A stretch of DNA of 64,000 nt from the NCBI GenBank assembly GCA_001829785.1, contig MICF01000007.1:124001-188000 (forward strand). Direction: 5' to 3'. Positions within the stretch are counted from its first letter, which is position 1; every line of letters begins with the position of its first letter. Below the pieces are notes generated by a model, which saw nothing but the letters and a program-made list of their open reading frames with translations, had not been told where the DNA came from and did no database searches. The DNA comes from Sulfurimonas sp. RIFOXYD12_FULL_33_39. Its GTDB lineage: Bacteria; Campylobacterota; Campylobacteria; Campylobacterales; Sulfurimonadaceae. The translations under genes were made by a program, and so were the position numbers. Positions 17,627 to 26,198 of this stretch are shown piece by piece.

Positions 17627-18252
17627 ATAAAACATTTAAAGAGGCGATGGATTTTAGACATGCATGTAAACTTTTTGATGAAAACAGAAAAATATCTAAT
17701 GAAGATATAAGAGAGATATTAGAAGCAGGGCGCAAATCTCCATCATCTTTTGGAATGGAGCCATGGAAGTTTTTAGTCATAACAAATGAAGAGCTAAAAG
17801 CTAAAATAAGACCTCACTGCTGGAATCAGCCTCAGATTACTACATGTTCTCATTTAGTAATTGTTCTTGCTGCGATTAAGAGTTTAAAAGTTGAGAGCGG
17901 AGTCGTAAAGCAGAGATTTTTAAGAAGAGAGATGCCTCAAGAGAAACTTGACTTTTACATGGATTTGTACGCAAAACATCTTAAAAAAACACTAAGCAGT
18001 GATGAAAATATACTCTGCTGGAGTGCAAGACAGACATATATAGCAGCGGCAAATATGATGACATGTGCGGCAACTTTAGGAATTGACAGTTGTCCTATAG
18101 AAGGTTTTGACAAAGAGGACGCAGAGAGAGTTTTAAACCTTGATACTAATAAATATCAACTATCTTTAGTGCTACCTTTTGGATATAGAGTAAATGAACA
18201 ATCAACGCAGTTAAGGCTTGATTTTAACGATGTTGTAGAGTTTATAGATTAG
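17623..18252 (+). CDS. Nitroreductase family FMN-dependent NAD(P)H oxidoreductase, intact copy
   Basis: A 209-residue NfsB-type protein with RHACKLFDEN at the phosphate-binding start, GRKSPSSFGMEPW, and a C-terminal LPFGYRV. It should carry FMN and reduce nitro-, quinone- or flavin-type acceptors; the true substrate is unknown. The start shares ATGA with the kinase stop, and only a weak GAGAG precedes it, so translation is probably coupled to the kinase. The first 118 bp after codon 2 are repeated at 12213-12330 behind what looks like the original promoter. The stop overlaps the converging endonuclease-family gene. Confidence 0.88.
   Translation: MNKTFKEAMDFRHACKLFDENRKISNEDIREILEAGRKSPSSFGMEPWKFLVITNEELKAKIRPHCWNQPQITTCSHLVIVLAAIKSLKVESGVVKQRFLRREMPQEKLDFYMDLYAKHLKKTLSSDENILCWSARQTYIAAANMMTCAATLGIDSCPIEGFDKEDAERVLNLDTNKYQLSLVLPFGYRVNEQSTQLRLDFNDVVEFID
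17629..17746 (+). repeat. 118-bp direct repeat, downstream copy (partner 12213-12330)
   Basis: The two copies are in the same orientation, 97 percent identical, and flank 5.3 kb containing the FIST module. Recombination between them would delete the module and put the intact nitroreductase back behind its own promoter and ribosome binding site. Confidence 0.9.
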
Positions 18253-18980
18253 TATCTGAATTTTGCGATAATTGGGTTATGGTCTGAAATATTTTTACTG
18301 TTAATGACTTCTGAGTATGTTAGTTCCAAGTCTCTGTAAAATATATAATCTATTGAGTTTGAAAAAATCTTTTTAAGATTTTTATCATCTTCAAACTCAA
18401 CTTTTTTAAGTGATAAAGCTTCTGTAAACTCTTTTAAAAATTGGACTCTCTTTAAATTCCATGTATTAAAATCACCTGCAACTATCATAGCTCCTTCATG
18501 GGATTTAATAGCTGTATATATATAATTTAACTCATTTCTAAAATCACTGTTATTTACAAAATTTATAGCATGTAGATTAACCATGAGAATAGTTTTATCG
18601 TTTGATACTTTATGATGTGTTATTAGCGATACTTTATGGGTTGCATACTTTAGCTCCTGCTTTTTTGTAAGCAGAGACAACTCACTTTCACATGATGTTT
18701 TAAAAGCACTTAAAACACCGAAAACATGTCTTTTTGTTTGGATATTAGGAGACAATATATATGAATAATTTGATAAATCAAACTCTATTGAAATGCTCTT
18801 TTTCACTTCCTGTAAAAGCAGTATATCAAAATCATAGTTTTTTATAAGCAAATCAATAAAATTTTTGTATGAACTCTTTAGTGTAAGTTTTGCTACATTC
18901 CAGCATAAAATGCTAAACTCGTTTTGGAGTTTTATATCTTGATGTTGTAGTGATTTTATTAGATTTTGCGGTTTAAACAT
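18249..18980 (-). CDS. Endonuclease/exonuclease/phosphatase family protein
   Basis: About 243 residues with the DNase I-like fold signature: ILCWNVAKL near the start, ILLLQEV, VAGDFNTW and a C-terminal SDHNPIIAKF. The catalytic Asn/Glu/Asp/His set is therefore present. ATG 18980 is the likely start, 16 bp after the cardiolipin synthase stop; the longer frame reaching 19070 would overlap that gene. No signal peptide is visible. Family members cut DNA or phospholipid head groups; the pairing with cardiolipin synthase recurs in other bacteria and hints at a phospholipid link, though this is inference. Confidence 0.8.
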   Translation of the reverse strand: MFKPQNLIKSLQHQDIKLQNEFSILCWNVAKLTLKSSYKNFIDLLIKNYDFDILLLQEVKKSISIEFDLSNYSYILSPNIQTKRHVFGVLSAFKTSCESELSLLTKKQELKYATHKVSLITHHKVSNDKTILMVNLHAINFVNNSDFRNELNYIYTAIKSHEGAMIVAGDFNTWNLKRVQFLKEFTEALSLKKVEFEDDKNLKKIFSNSIDYIFYRDLELTYSEVINSKNISDHNPIIAKFRY

Positions 18981-18996
18981 GAATCTTACTTTACCT

Positions 18997-20358
18997 TTAA
19001 AGCTGCGGTGCCAACACACGCATAAGATTTTCAAAAATTCTCTTAGGTGCAGAGACCTCTTTTGTGCCAAGGGATGAATTTTGTAGAAGTGTTTGAACCC
19101 ATAAATCTATCTCTTTTATAGTGTTTTTAGAATATACAAAAGTAGCAATTTCATAGTTTAGAAATAGGCTTCTATTGTCAAAATTTACACTTCCTAGCAT
19201 TACGCACTCTTCATCAAATAGCATCGCTTTTGCATGTAGCATTGAACCGTTGTAGAGATATATCTCAATACCGGACTCTTCAAGTTCTCTCATGTATGAG
19301 CTTCTGACTAAATTTACTATAGTGTGATTTGACTCTTTTGGTGTAACCAGTTTTATATCTACACCCCTATGATGTGCAATAATCAGGGCTTGAATAAGCG
19401 CATTGTTTGGTATAAAATATGGAGTAATAATATAAATCTTTTCTTTTGCTAAGTAGATGGCGGAAAGAAGCATCTCATAAAGAGTATCTCTATCTACATC
19501 CGGTCCTGAAGGAATAACTTGCAAAAATATTTCGCCTTGCTCCTCTTTATAATTATTGGTAAAGTCTAGTTTTTCTTTAGAAGCATAAAACCAGTCAGAT
19601 GCAAAGACATCAAAAAAATGCTCTACAGATGAGCCTTCTATTAAAAACATAATATCTTCCCATCGTTTTTTACTATATTTTTCTCCTAAATATTCATTGG
19701 ATAAATTTATTCCTCCGCTTAAAACTTTTTTATCGTCAAAAATATAAATTTTTCTATGGTTTCTTAAGTTTATATAGTTTCTAAAAGGCATCTCAAATAT
19801 AGGCATAAAAAACTCAATTCTGACACCTGCATCTCTTAGCTCTTTGAGTCTGTTTTGAAACAGATACAAGATAATTGAACCCAGTGAATCAATGAGTATT
19901 TTTACTTTAACGCCATCTTTTGCTTTTTTTGTTAGTGCTTTTATAATTTTTTTTGTAACTTCATCGTATCCAAAAATATATGTACTTATATAGATAGAAT
20001 TTTGACTCTCTTCAATACACTGCATAAAGGTTTCATAAACTTTTGTAGAGTCTGTGTACAAGATTAACTCTCTATTTTTTGTAGTATTAAAAATATTATA
20101 AACAAATTTACCGTTTTGCAGTTTCATACTCTCTTTTTTATATCTATTTTTTCTTTTTCTGGAACCGAAAATAAAATATAAAACGGCAGACACATACGGT
20201 AGAAGTATCATTGAAAGAAGCCAAGCTATTATGCTTGCAGGAGAACGTCTATTGTAGAGCATATGTACTAAAACAGATATTACCAAAAGCTCGCCGAAAA
20301 TGATTAGTCCATGGTATAAAAATATATCAGGTGTAATATTCTTTAGCTGTTCATTCAT
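18997..20358 (-). CDS. cls: Cardiolipin synthase (phospholipase D family)
   Basis: A 453-residue membrane protein. Two N-terminal membrane segments lie at about residues 14-35 and 43-65. Two HKD motifs follow: H201-x-K203-x4-D208 (NHRKIYIFDD) and H375-x-K377-x4-D382 (LHAKAMLFDE), each followed by the usual GS/GG-N segment. The protein condenses two phosphatidylglycerol molecules, or PG with another phospholipid, into cardiolipin. It is the first gene of a minus-strand pair with the endonuclease-family gene and diverges from ppaC over 97 bp. Confidence 0.92.
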   Translation of the reverse strand: MNEQLKNITPDIFLYHGLIIFGELLVISVLVHMLYNRRSPASIIAWLLSMILLPYVSAVLYFIFGSRKRKNRYKKESMKLQNGKFVYNIFNTTKNRELILYTDSTKVYETFMQCIEESQNSIYISTYIFGYDEVTKKIIKALTKKAKDGVKVKILIDSLGSIILYLFQNRLKELRDAGVRIEFFMPIFEMPFRNYINLRNHRKIYIFDDKKVLSGGINLSNEYLGEKYSKKRWEDIMFLIEGSSVEHFFDVFASDWFYASKEKLDFTNNYKEEQGEIFLQVIPSGPDVDRDTLYEMLLSAIYLAKEKIYIITPYFIPNNALIQALIIAHHRGVDIKLVTPKESNHTIVNLVRSSYMRELEESGIEIYLYNGSMLHAKAMLFDEECVMLGSVNFDNRSLFLNYEIATFVYSKNTIKEIDLWVQTLLQNSSLGTKEVSAPKRIFENLMRVLAPQL

Positions 20359-20422
20359 TTAAAAATTATATCATTATTGCAATAAATGATACTCCTAAGT
20401 TTTTTCATCTGAAAAAATTTAG

Positions 20423-20428
20423 TATAAT
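20423..20428 (+). promoter_or_regulatory. Probable -10 element of ppaC
   Basis: TATAAT about 28 bases before the ppaC ATG, with a T-rich -35 region and an AAAAGG ribosome binding site at about 20443-20448. Confidence 0.45.
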
Positions 20429-20455
20429 TGCAAAAAAAATTCAAAAGGTAACTCA

Positions 20456-21373
20456 ATGTCAACATATATTTTCGGTCATACAAATCCGGATTCTGATTCT
20501 ATAGTCGGAGCTATCTCTTTAGCATATCTTAAAAATCAATTAGGCGAAAATTGTATTGCAACACGTCAAGGTGATATATCTCCTGAGACTGAATTTATAT
20601 TAAACAAATTCGGGGCAACTGCTCCCGAACTTAAAACATCTTACGCAGGAGAGAGCGTTTATTTGGTTGATTTTTCTGACCTTGCTCAAGCGCCAAAAGA
20701 TATAAAAGAAGCAACAATCTTAGGTATTGTAGATCATCACAAGTTAGGAGATATTACGACTGATACTCCCTTAGAGTGCTGGATAAGACCGATTGGTTGT
20801 TCAAATACCGTTATAAAAGAGATGTATGATTATCATAAAGTTTCTATCCCAAAAGATATCGCGGGTATGATGATGTGTGCGATTTTGAGTGATACGGTAA
20901 TTTTTAAATCTCCTACATGTACTAAAAATGATACAAAAGCGGTTAAAGAGCTTTCCGTAATTTGCGGCATAGAAGATTATAAAGCTCTTGCAATGCAAAT
21001 GTTTATAGCTAAATCTGCAGTAGAAGGTGCAAGCGCTAGAAATCTCAATACGAGAGATTATAAAGCATTTGATATGAACGGCACTAAAGTAGGAGTCGGT
21101 CAATTGGAGATGGTTGATATTTCTGTACTAGAGAGCAGAATAAATGAACTTTTTGAAGATATGAAACTTATGAAACAAGAAGATGGTCTTCATACAATTA
21201 TAATTCTTTTAACGGATATTATGAAAGAAGGGTCACAACTTCTTTGCATTAGTGATGATATAACTAAAGTGGAGAATGCATTTAAAGTAAAAATTCAAAA
21301 TAACCAAGCATGGCTTGATGGAGTTTTGAGCCGTAAAAAGCAGGTTATACCTTTTCTTCAACCTCAGTTTTAA
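20456..21373 (+). CDS. ppaC: Manganese-dependent inorganic pyrophosphatase
   Basis: A 305-residue family-II (DHH) pyrophosphatase of normal length. Metal-binding motifs are FGHTNPDSDS at the N-terminus, VDFSD, and VDHHKLGD, followed by the DHHA2 C-terminal domain ending in SRKKQVIPFLQ. It hydrolyses pyrophosphate to two phosphates in the cytoplasm and pulls biosynthetic reactions forward. It is a single-gene unit ending at a short hairpin shared with the converging EAL gene. Confidence 0.95.
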   Translation: MSTYIFGHTNPDSDSIVGAISLAYLKNQLGENCIATRQGDISPETEFILNKFGATAPELKTSYAGESVYLVDFSDLAQAPKDIKEATILGIVDHHKLGDITTDTPLECWIRPIGCSNTVIKEMYDYHKVSIPKDIAGMMMCAILSDTVIFKSPTCTKNDTKAVKELSVICGIEDYKALAMQMFIAKSAVEGASARNLNTRDYKAFDMNGTKVGVGQLEMVDISVLESRINELFEDMKLMKQEDGLHTIIILLTDIMKEGSQLLCISDDITKVENAFKVKIQNNQAWLDGVLSRKKQVIPFLQPQF

Positions 21374-21379
21374 TAATGC

Positions 21380-21398
21380 ACGAGCTTTTATAGCTCGT
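21380..21398. terminator. Short hairpin between ppaC and the GGDEF/EAL gene
   Basis: ACGAGCT and AGCTCGT form a 7-bp stem with a 5-base loop, between and over the two convergent gene ends. There is no clear T run, so it may be a weak bidirectional terminator. Confidence 0.35.
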
Positions 21399-23964
21399 AT
21401 GCCATGCATGGTTTTGCAAAAAGATAGCCTTGAAAGTATTTACATCCAAGACTTTTGAGCATATCAAACTGCTCTTTTGTCTCAACCCCTTCTGCAATAA
21501 CTTCAAAACCAAACTCTTCACCCATTGCGATTATAGTTTTAATAATAGTTTTGTCGGAACTGTTTGTCTCAAGTCCAAAAACAAAAGATTGATCAATTTT
21601 TAGTTCATTTATCTTAAGGTGTTTTAAATATACAAGACTGGAGTACCCTGTTCCAAAATCATCTATTGAAACGGATATACCAAGTTTGCTCAGCTCTTTT
21701 ATCTTTTGCATAGCATCTTCTTGATTTTTTATTAGTACGCTCTCTGTTAATTCAACTCTTAATTTTGTCGGGTTCATAGAAGTTGAAGATATTAGATTTT
21801 TAATATTTGTTACAAAATCAATGTCTCTAAATTGTAGCGGACTTACATTTACGGAAATTCTCCACTCTTTTTTTATTTCGTTGTTTTTCCAAGCAATGAG
21901 TTGGTTTGCAGCTTCACGAAGTACATAAGCACCGAGTTCTTTTATGATACCGGACTCTTCTGCAAGCGGAATAAATTGTGCAGGAGAAATAAGCCCCATA
22001 ACAGGATGCTGCCATCTCAGTAGCGCTTCAACCCCTGTAACTTTTGAGTCTGAGTCAACCTGTTTTTGATAATTTACAAAAAACTGATTTTCCAAGAGAG
22101 CTTCTTTTAAATGCTGAAGCATTGAAGATCTTGATTTTGTCATATTTTGAAGAGACTCATTATAAAAACGTATGATATTTTTTCCATCGCTTTTTGCTGT
22201 TCTTAAAGCGTATTCGGCTTGATTTAAGAGTGTATCTATATTTACGTTATGGTCAAAAAATAGAACTATCCCGATACTACTTGTTAGATAAAAGAATTGC
22301 TCTTTTATGCTAAATGGCTCTTTTGTCAGTAGAAGTATCTCGTTCGCAAATTCCTCTGCAATAATTGCCGCTTCATCTTCTGAAGACGAGATGTTTTCTA
22401 AAAGAATTAAAAACTTATCACTTGCGTATCTGGAGATTATAGAGGCTTTATTTAAAGTTAGAATTAGCCTATCGGCAGTATTTGTTAAAATAAAATCACC
22501 TGCTTCTTTTCCCATCAGGTCGTTTACATTTTTAAAATTGTCAAAATCAAAAAATAAAACTGCCCCGTAATTTTTACTGTTATTGCTGTTTGTAAGTGCT
22601 TGTGTTAAATGTTTTTCAAACAGCTTCTGATTTGGCAGGTTTGTAAGCAGGTCATAAAATGAGAGGTGATTTATGGCATCTTTTTGATGAAATGAGTTTA
22701 TAGCAAAACCGACATCTCCTGCAAGTTCTTCTATCATTTCTCGCTCTTCTTCACTTAGTCCTTTTATTTCTGTTGTGCAAATAGAAATAACACCTATTGC
22801 CTCTTTTGCATAATGCTCTTTTCTAAGCGGTAGCGAATAAATTTCCGTAATATTATATTTTTTTACTTTTTCTCTGCACTCATCAGGTAATGTCTCATCA
22901 AAACTTTTTAAAAGTACGGCACGATTATTTTTAAAAACATCATATTCTAGCGGTGTAATATTAAAATCTTCATCTAGTCCTATTGAGCTTTTTACTGTCA
23001 ACTGATTGTTTTGAAAAAGTGAGATTTTAACGCTTGCAAAGGTTGTGTTAGAGTGCATAGAGTGCGCAGTATTATCAATAAGTTCATCAATATTTTTAGA
23101 AGTAATTAGAATTTGATTACAGTCTGCTACGGTTCTTAGTATTGAAAAAAGATGCTTTTGATTTATATTTGCAATTTCTAACTCATTTTTTTGGTACTCT
23201 AAATGAGCAGTTTTTTCTCTAACCTCTTGTTCTAAAACTATTTTTTGTTTAACATCTTTTAGAGTTAAATTTTTAATTGCAAAATATATCAGTATCAACA
23301 ATAAAAGTATGCTTGACCAAGATAAAAACGTGATTTCATAAAAACCGTCCATTGTTTCACTAGTTAAATTTTCAAGTGGAATCTTAATACTTGTAACCCC
23401 TCTGATATCGCCTATTTTATAGTCGTATCCCGCATCATACATTTTTACTATAGATGGAAAAACTTCCTCTTTGCTTCCATGACAACTTATGCAGTATTTA
23501 TCTATAATCAACGGTGAGGTGTAATTAATAATGTCTTTATTATTTTGTTTTATCTGTTTTATCAACACTTTTTTATCAGGATTTTGTTTAAAATACTCTA
23601 TCGCTTCTAATTCAAATTTATCGGCTTTATTTTTTGGATTTCTATATCTATCGGTAACATTTCTTATTGTTATTTTGTCTTTTGAAATTTCTGCAAATTT
23701 GTCGCTTATTAGTGTAGAAGCATGAGCAGGTAAAAATCCGACAGTAGTTTCGTTTATATCAAAACTGCTATTTAAAAACTGATGATGGTAAACATATCTC
23801 ATAGAAATAAAATAGTCTCTTAGAGAGTCTGCTCTTGAAGCCGCTCTTAATTTTACAAGGTTCTTATTCTGAGTGTACATGTAAAAAGTCAAAAGAGAAT
23901 TAGAAATAATAATAAGAGAGGCAACAATCCAAAAAAGTTTCTTATTCAAACTTATATTAAACAT
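21388..23964 (-). CDS. CxxCH sensor - GAF - degenerate GGDEF - EAL protein (cyclic-di-GMP phosphodiesterase)
   Basis: An 858-residue membrane protein. Membrane segments lie at about 11-30 and 210-231, enclosing a periplasmic domain with C158-I-S-C161-H162, a c-type haem-attachment motif in a Tll0287-like/DUF3365 context. A coiled coil (about 236-270) and a GAF-like domain (about 272-425) follow. The GGDEF domain has YASDKF (513-518) instead of the active-site motif, so it should not make cyclic-di-GMP. The EAL domain is intact (EALLRW at 646, DDFGTGYSSL, KIDQSF, AEGVET). It probably degrades cyclic-di-GMP in response to haem or redox state. Its sensor resembles that of the MCP at 3606-5198. 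Confidence 0.92.
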   Translation of the reverse strand: MFNISLNKKLFWIVASLIIISNSLLTFYMYTQNKNLVKLRAASRADSLRDYFISMRYVYHHQFLNSSFDINETTVGFLPAHASTLISDKFAEISKDKITIRNVTDRYRNPKNKADKFELEAIEYFKQNPDKKVLIKQIKQNNKDIINYTSPLIIDKYCISCHGSKEEVFPSIVKMYDAGYDYKIGDIRGVTSIKIPLENLTSETMDGFYEITFLSWSSILLLLILIYFAIKNLTLKDVKQKIVLEQEVREKTAHLEYQKNELEIANINQKHLFSILRTVADCNQILITSKNIDELIDNTAHSMHSNTTFASVKISLFQNNQLTVKSSIGLDEDFNITPLEYDVFKNNRAVLLKSFDETLPDECREKVKKYNITEIYSLPLRKEHYAKEAIGVISICTTEIKGLSEEEREMIEELAGDVGFAINSFHQKDAINHLSFYDLLTNLPNQKLFEKHLTQALTNSNNSKNYGAVLFFDFDNFKNVNDLMGKEAGDFILTNTADRLILTLNKASIISRYASDKFLILLENISSSEDEAAIIAEEFANEILLLTKEPFSIKEQFFYLTSSIGIVLFFDHNVNIDTLLNQAEYALRTAKSDGKNIIRFYNESLQNMTKSRSSMLQHLKEALLENQFFVNYQKQVDSDSKVTGVEALLRWQHPVMGLISPAQFIPLAEESGIIKELGAYVLREAANQLIAWKNNEIKKEWRISVNVSPLQFRDIDFVTNIKNLISSTSMNPTKLRVELTESVLIKNQEDAMQKIKELSKLGISVSIDDFGTGYSSLVYLKHLKINELKIDQSFVFGLETNSSDKTIIKTIIAMGEEFGFEVIAEGVETKEQFDMLKSLGCKYFQGYLFAKPCMAYEL

Positions 23965-24084
23965 GTTTAAACCTTAAAAAAATTTATATAGTATAACACA
24001 AATTTATAACCTCTAATTTTAAATTCATTTAGTATTATTATAGATACAGAATATAAAAATATAGTTTCATTAAAAGGTTGAATT

Positions 24085-25860
24085 TTGAGTAGAAGAAGTA
24101 AGGCGCAAGTACCAAAAAAAGATACGGTTTCATTTACGGCAAAAGACTTTCTTCCTACTACAAAAGAGGAGATGGATGCTAGGGGATGGGATAGGTGCGA
24201 TGTTATTTTAGTTAGCGGAGATGCATACATAGATTCCCCTTTTATAGGCGTTGCCATGGTCGGACGGATGCTTGAGCGAATGGGTTATCGAGTGGGTATG
24301 ATAGGTCAACCTGACATTAACAGCGATATAGACATTACAAGACTAGGCGAACCGCGTTTATATTGGGGAGTAAGCGGCGGAAGTGTTGATAGTATGGTTT
24401 CAAACTATACCGCGACAAAAAGATTTAGAAATACGGATGATTATACTCCGGGCGGTAAAAATGATAAAAGACCCGACCGTGCACTTAGTGTTTACTGTAA
24501 TCTAATTAGAAGATATTTCAAGGGTACCGTTCCGCTTGTTTTAGGCGGTATTGAAGCAAGTCTTAGAAGAGTAACTCATTATGACTATTGGGTAGATAAG
24601 CTTAAAAAACCGATACTTTTTGATGCAAAAGCAGACATCCTTATTTACGGAATGGGCGAAATAGCACTAGAACAAGTTACCCGCGCGTTGGATGAGGGAA
24701 GAGACTATACCGATATAAGAGGCGTGGCATACATATCAAAAGAGCCAAAGTATGAGTATATACAGCTTCCTTCACATCAAGAGTGTTTAGAAAACAAAGA
24801 GAAGTATATAGACCTATTTGATGATTTTTACGATAATAACGACCCGATTACCGCAAAAGGACTTTGCCAAGCGGTAGATAGTAGATTTTTAATCCAAAAC
24901 CCACCATGTGACTATCTTGATGAGAGTGAAATGGATGCAAACTCAAATCTTCCTTTTACAAGAGAACTTCATCCGTATTATGCGCAGTTTGGAAAGGTAA
25001 AATGTTTAGAGACTATAAAGTTTTCCATAATGACACATCACGGATGCTGGGGAGAGTGTAACTTTTGTGCCATTGGAGTTCATCAAGGCAGAACTATCAG
25101 AACTCGCACAGAGGGCAATATTTTACAAGAGGCAAAAGAGTTTAACAAATACAGAGATTATAAAGGAATCATCTCGGATGTCGGCGGACCGACTGCCAAC
25201 ATGTACGGTTATGAGTGCGGAAAAAAACTTAAAAAAGGTACATGTGACGATATAAGATGCGTAGATGCAGATAGACTTTGCAAAGTTATGCATGTAGATC
25301 ACGGCAGAAACCTAAATCTTCTTAGAAAGATAAGAGAGGTTGAAGGTGTAAGAAAAGCCTTTATCGCTTCAGGGGTAAGATACGACTTGATAACGGCGGA
25401 TAAAAAACATGGTTACTCTTATCTAAAAGAGATGGTAAAGCACCATATATCGGGACAGCTAAAAGTTGCTCCCGAACACACGCAACAACATGTACTATCA
25501 CTTATGGGAAAACCGGGCAAAGAGACTTTGGTTGACTTTAAAAAGATGTATGATCAGTTAAACAAAGAAGAGGGTAAAAATCAGTTTTTGACATATTATC
25601 TAATTGCCGCACATCCGGGATGTGAAGAAAAAGATATGCATGAGCTAAAACGCTTTACGACAGAAGAGTTAAAGATGAATCCGGAACAAGCTCAAGTCTT
25701 TACTCCGACACCCGGAACTTACTCGGCAGTTATGTACTATACGGAACTAGACCCAAAAACAAGAAAGAAAATCTTTGTCGAAAAAGACACAAAAAGAAAA
25801 GAGAAGCAAAAAAGAATAGTAGTCGAAAAAGATTGTTTCAAAAGTGGGTTTGCTTCATAA
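24085..25860 (+). CDS. YgiQ family radical SAM protein
   Basis: A 591-residue protein of the UPF0313/YgiQ group. A B12-binding-like N-terminal region is followed by the radical SAM cluster motif C-x3-C-x2-C in HHGCWGECNFCAIG (about residues 320-330). A conserved glycine-rich segment (SDVGGPTANMYG) and the C-terminal QVFTPTPGTYSAVMYYT follow. The start is a TTG with AAAGG about 8 bases upstream. The reaction catalysed by this widespread family is not established. The last 30 residues are Lys-rich. It diverges from the EAL gene over 120 bp. Confidence 0.88.
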   Translation: MSRRSKAQVPKKDTVSFTAKDFLPTTKEEMDARGWDRCDVILVSGDAYIDSPFIGVAMVGRMLERMGYRVGMIGQPDINSDIDITRLGEPRLYWGVSGGSVDSMVSNYTATKRFRNTDDYTPGGKNDKRPDRALSVYCNLIRRYFKGTVPLVLGGIEASLRRVTHYDYWVDKLKKPILFDAKADILIYGMGEIALEQVTRALDEGRDYTDIRGVAYISKEPKYEYIQLPSHQECLENKEKYIDLFDDFYDNNDPITAKGLCQAVDSRFLIQNPPCDYLDESEMDANSNLPFTRELHPYYAQFGKVKCLETIKFSIMTHHGCWGECNFCAIGVHQGRTIRTRTEGNILQEAKEFNKYRDYKGIISDVGGPTANMYGYECGKKLKKGTCDDIRCVDADRLCKVMHVDHGRNLNLLRKIREVEGVRKAFIASGVRYDLITADKKHGYSYLKEMVKHHISGQLKVAPEHTQQHVLSLMGKPGKETLVDFKKMYDQLNKEEGKNQFLTYYLIAAHPGCEEKDMHELKRFTTEELKMNPEQAQVFTPTPGTYSAVMYYTELDPKTRKKIFVEKDTKRKEKQKRIVVEKDCFKSGFAS

Positions 25861-25949
25861 TAAAAAACAATGCAAAAATTGTTCCAATTCTTACATTCTT
25901 TTCAGTTTCAATACTCTACAATATAAAAAATATTATATTGTAGGCATTT

Positions 25950-26198
25950 ATGAGAATAGATAAATTTTTAAATTCGGTAAATATTACGAAAAGACGCTCA
26001 ATATCTCAAGATATGATAGAAAGCGGGGTAGTGTTAATAAACGGTGTAGTTGCAAAAGCCAGTAAAAATATTGCAATAGGTGACGTAATAACTATAAACT
26101 ATTTAAACTCTACAAAAAAGTATCAAATTTTGCAGATTCCTCAAACAAAATCAACACCAAAAAGTCTCCAAAATGAGTATATAAAGGAGATTTCATGA
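25950..26198 (+). CDS. Small S4-domain RNA-binding protein
   Basis: An 82-residue protein consisting almost entirely of an S4 domain (MRIDKFLNSVNITKRRS; VLINGVVAKAS; GDVITINY). S4 domains bind structured RNA, as in Hsp15 and ribosomal protein S4. It begins a tightly packed run: its stop overlaps the trpD start by ATGA. A role in ribosome rescue or rRNA binding is possible from the family, but nothing here fixes it. Confidence 0.85.
   Translation: MRIDKFLNSVNITKRRSISQDMIESGVVLINGVVAKASKNIAIGDVITINYLNSTKKYQILQIPQTKSTPKSLQNEYIKEIS

Noticed and set aside
18981-19070. Longer start for the endonuclease-family gene, overlapping cls
   Set aside because: The extension has no family similarity and would overlap cls by 74 bp; ATG 18980 gives the normal domain start.
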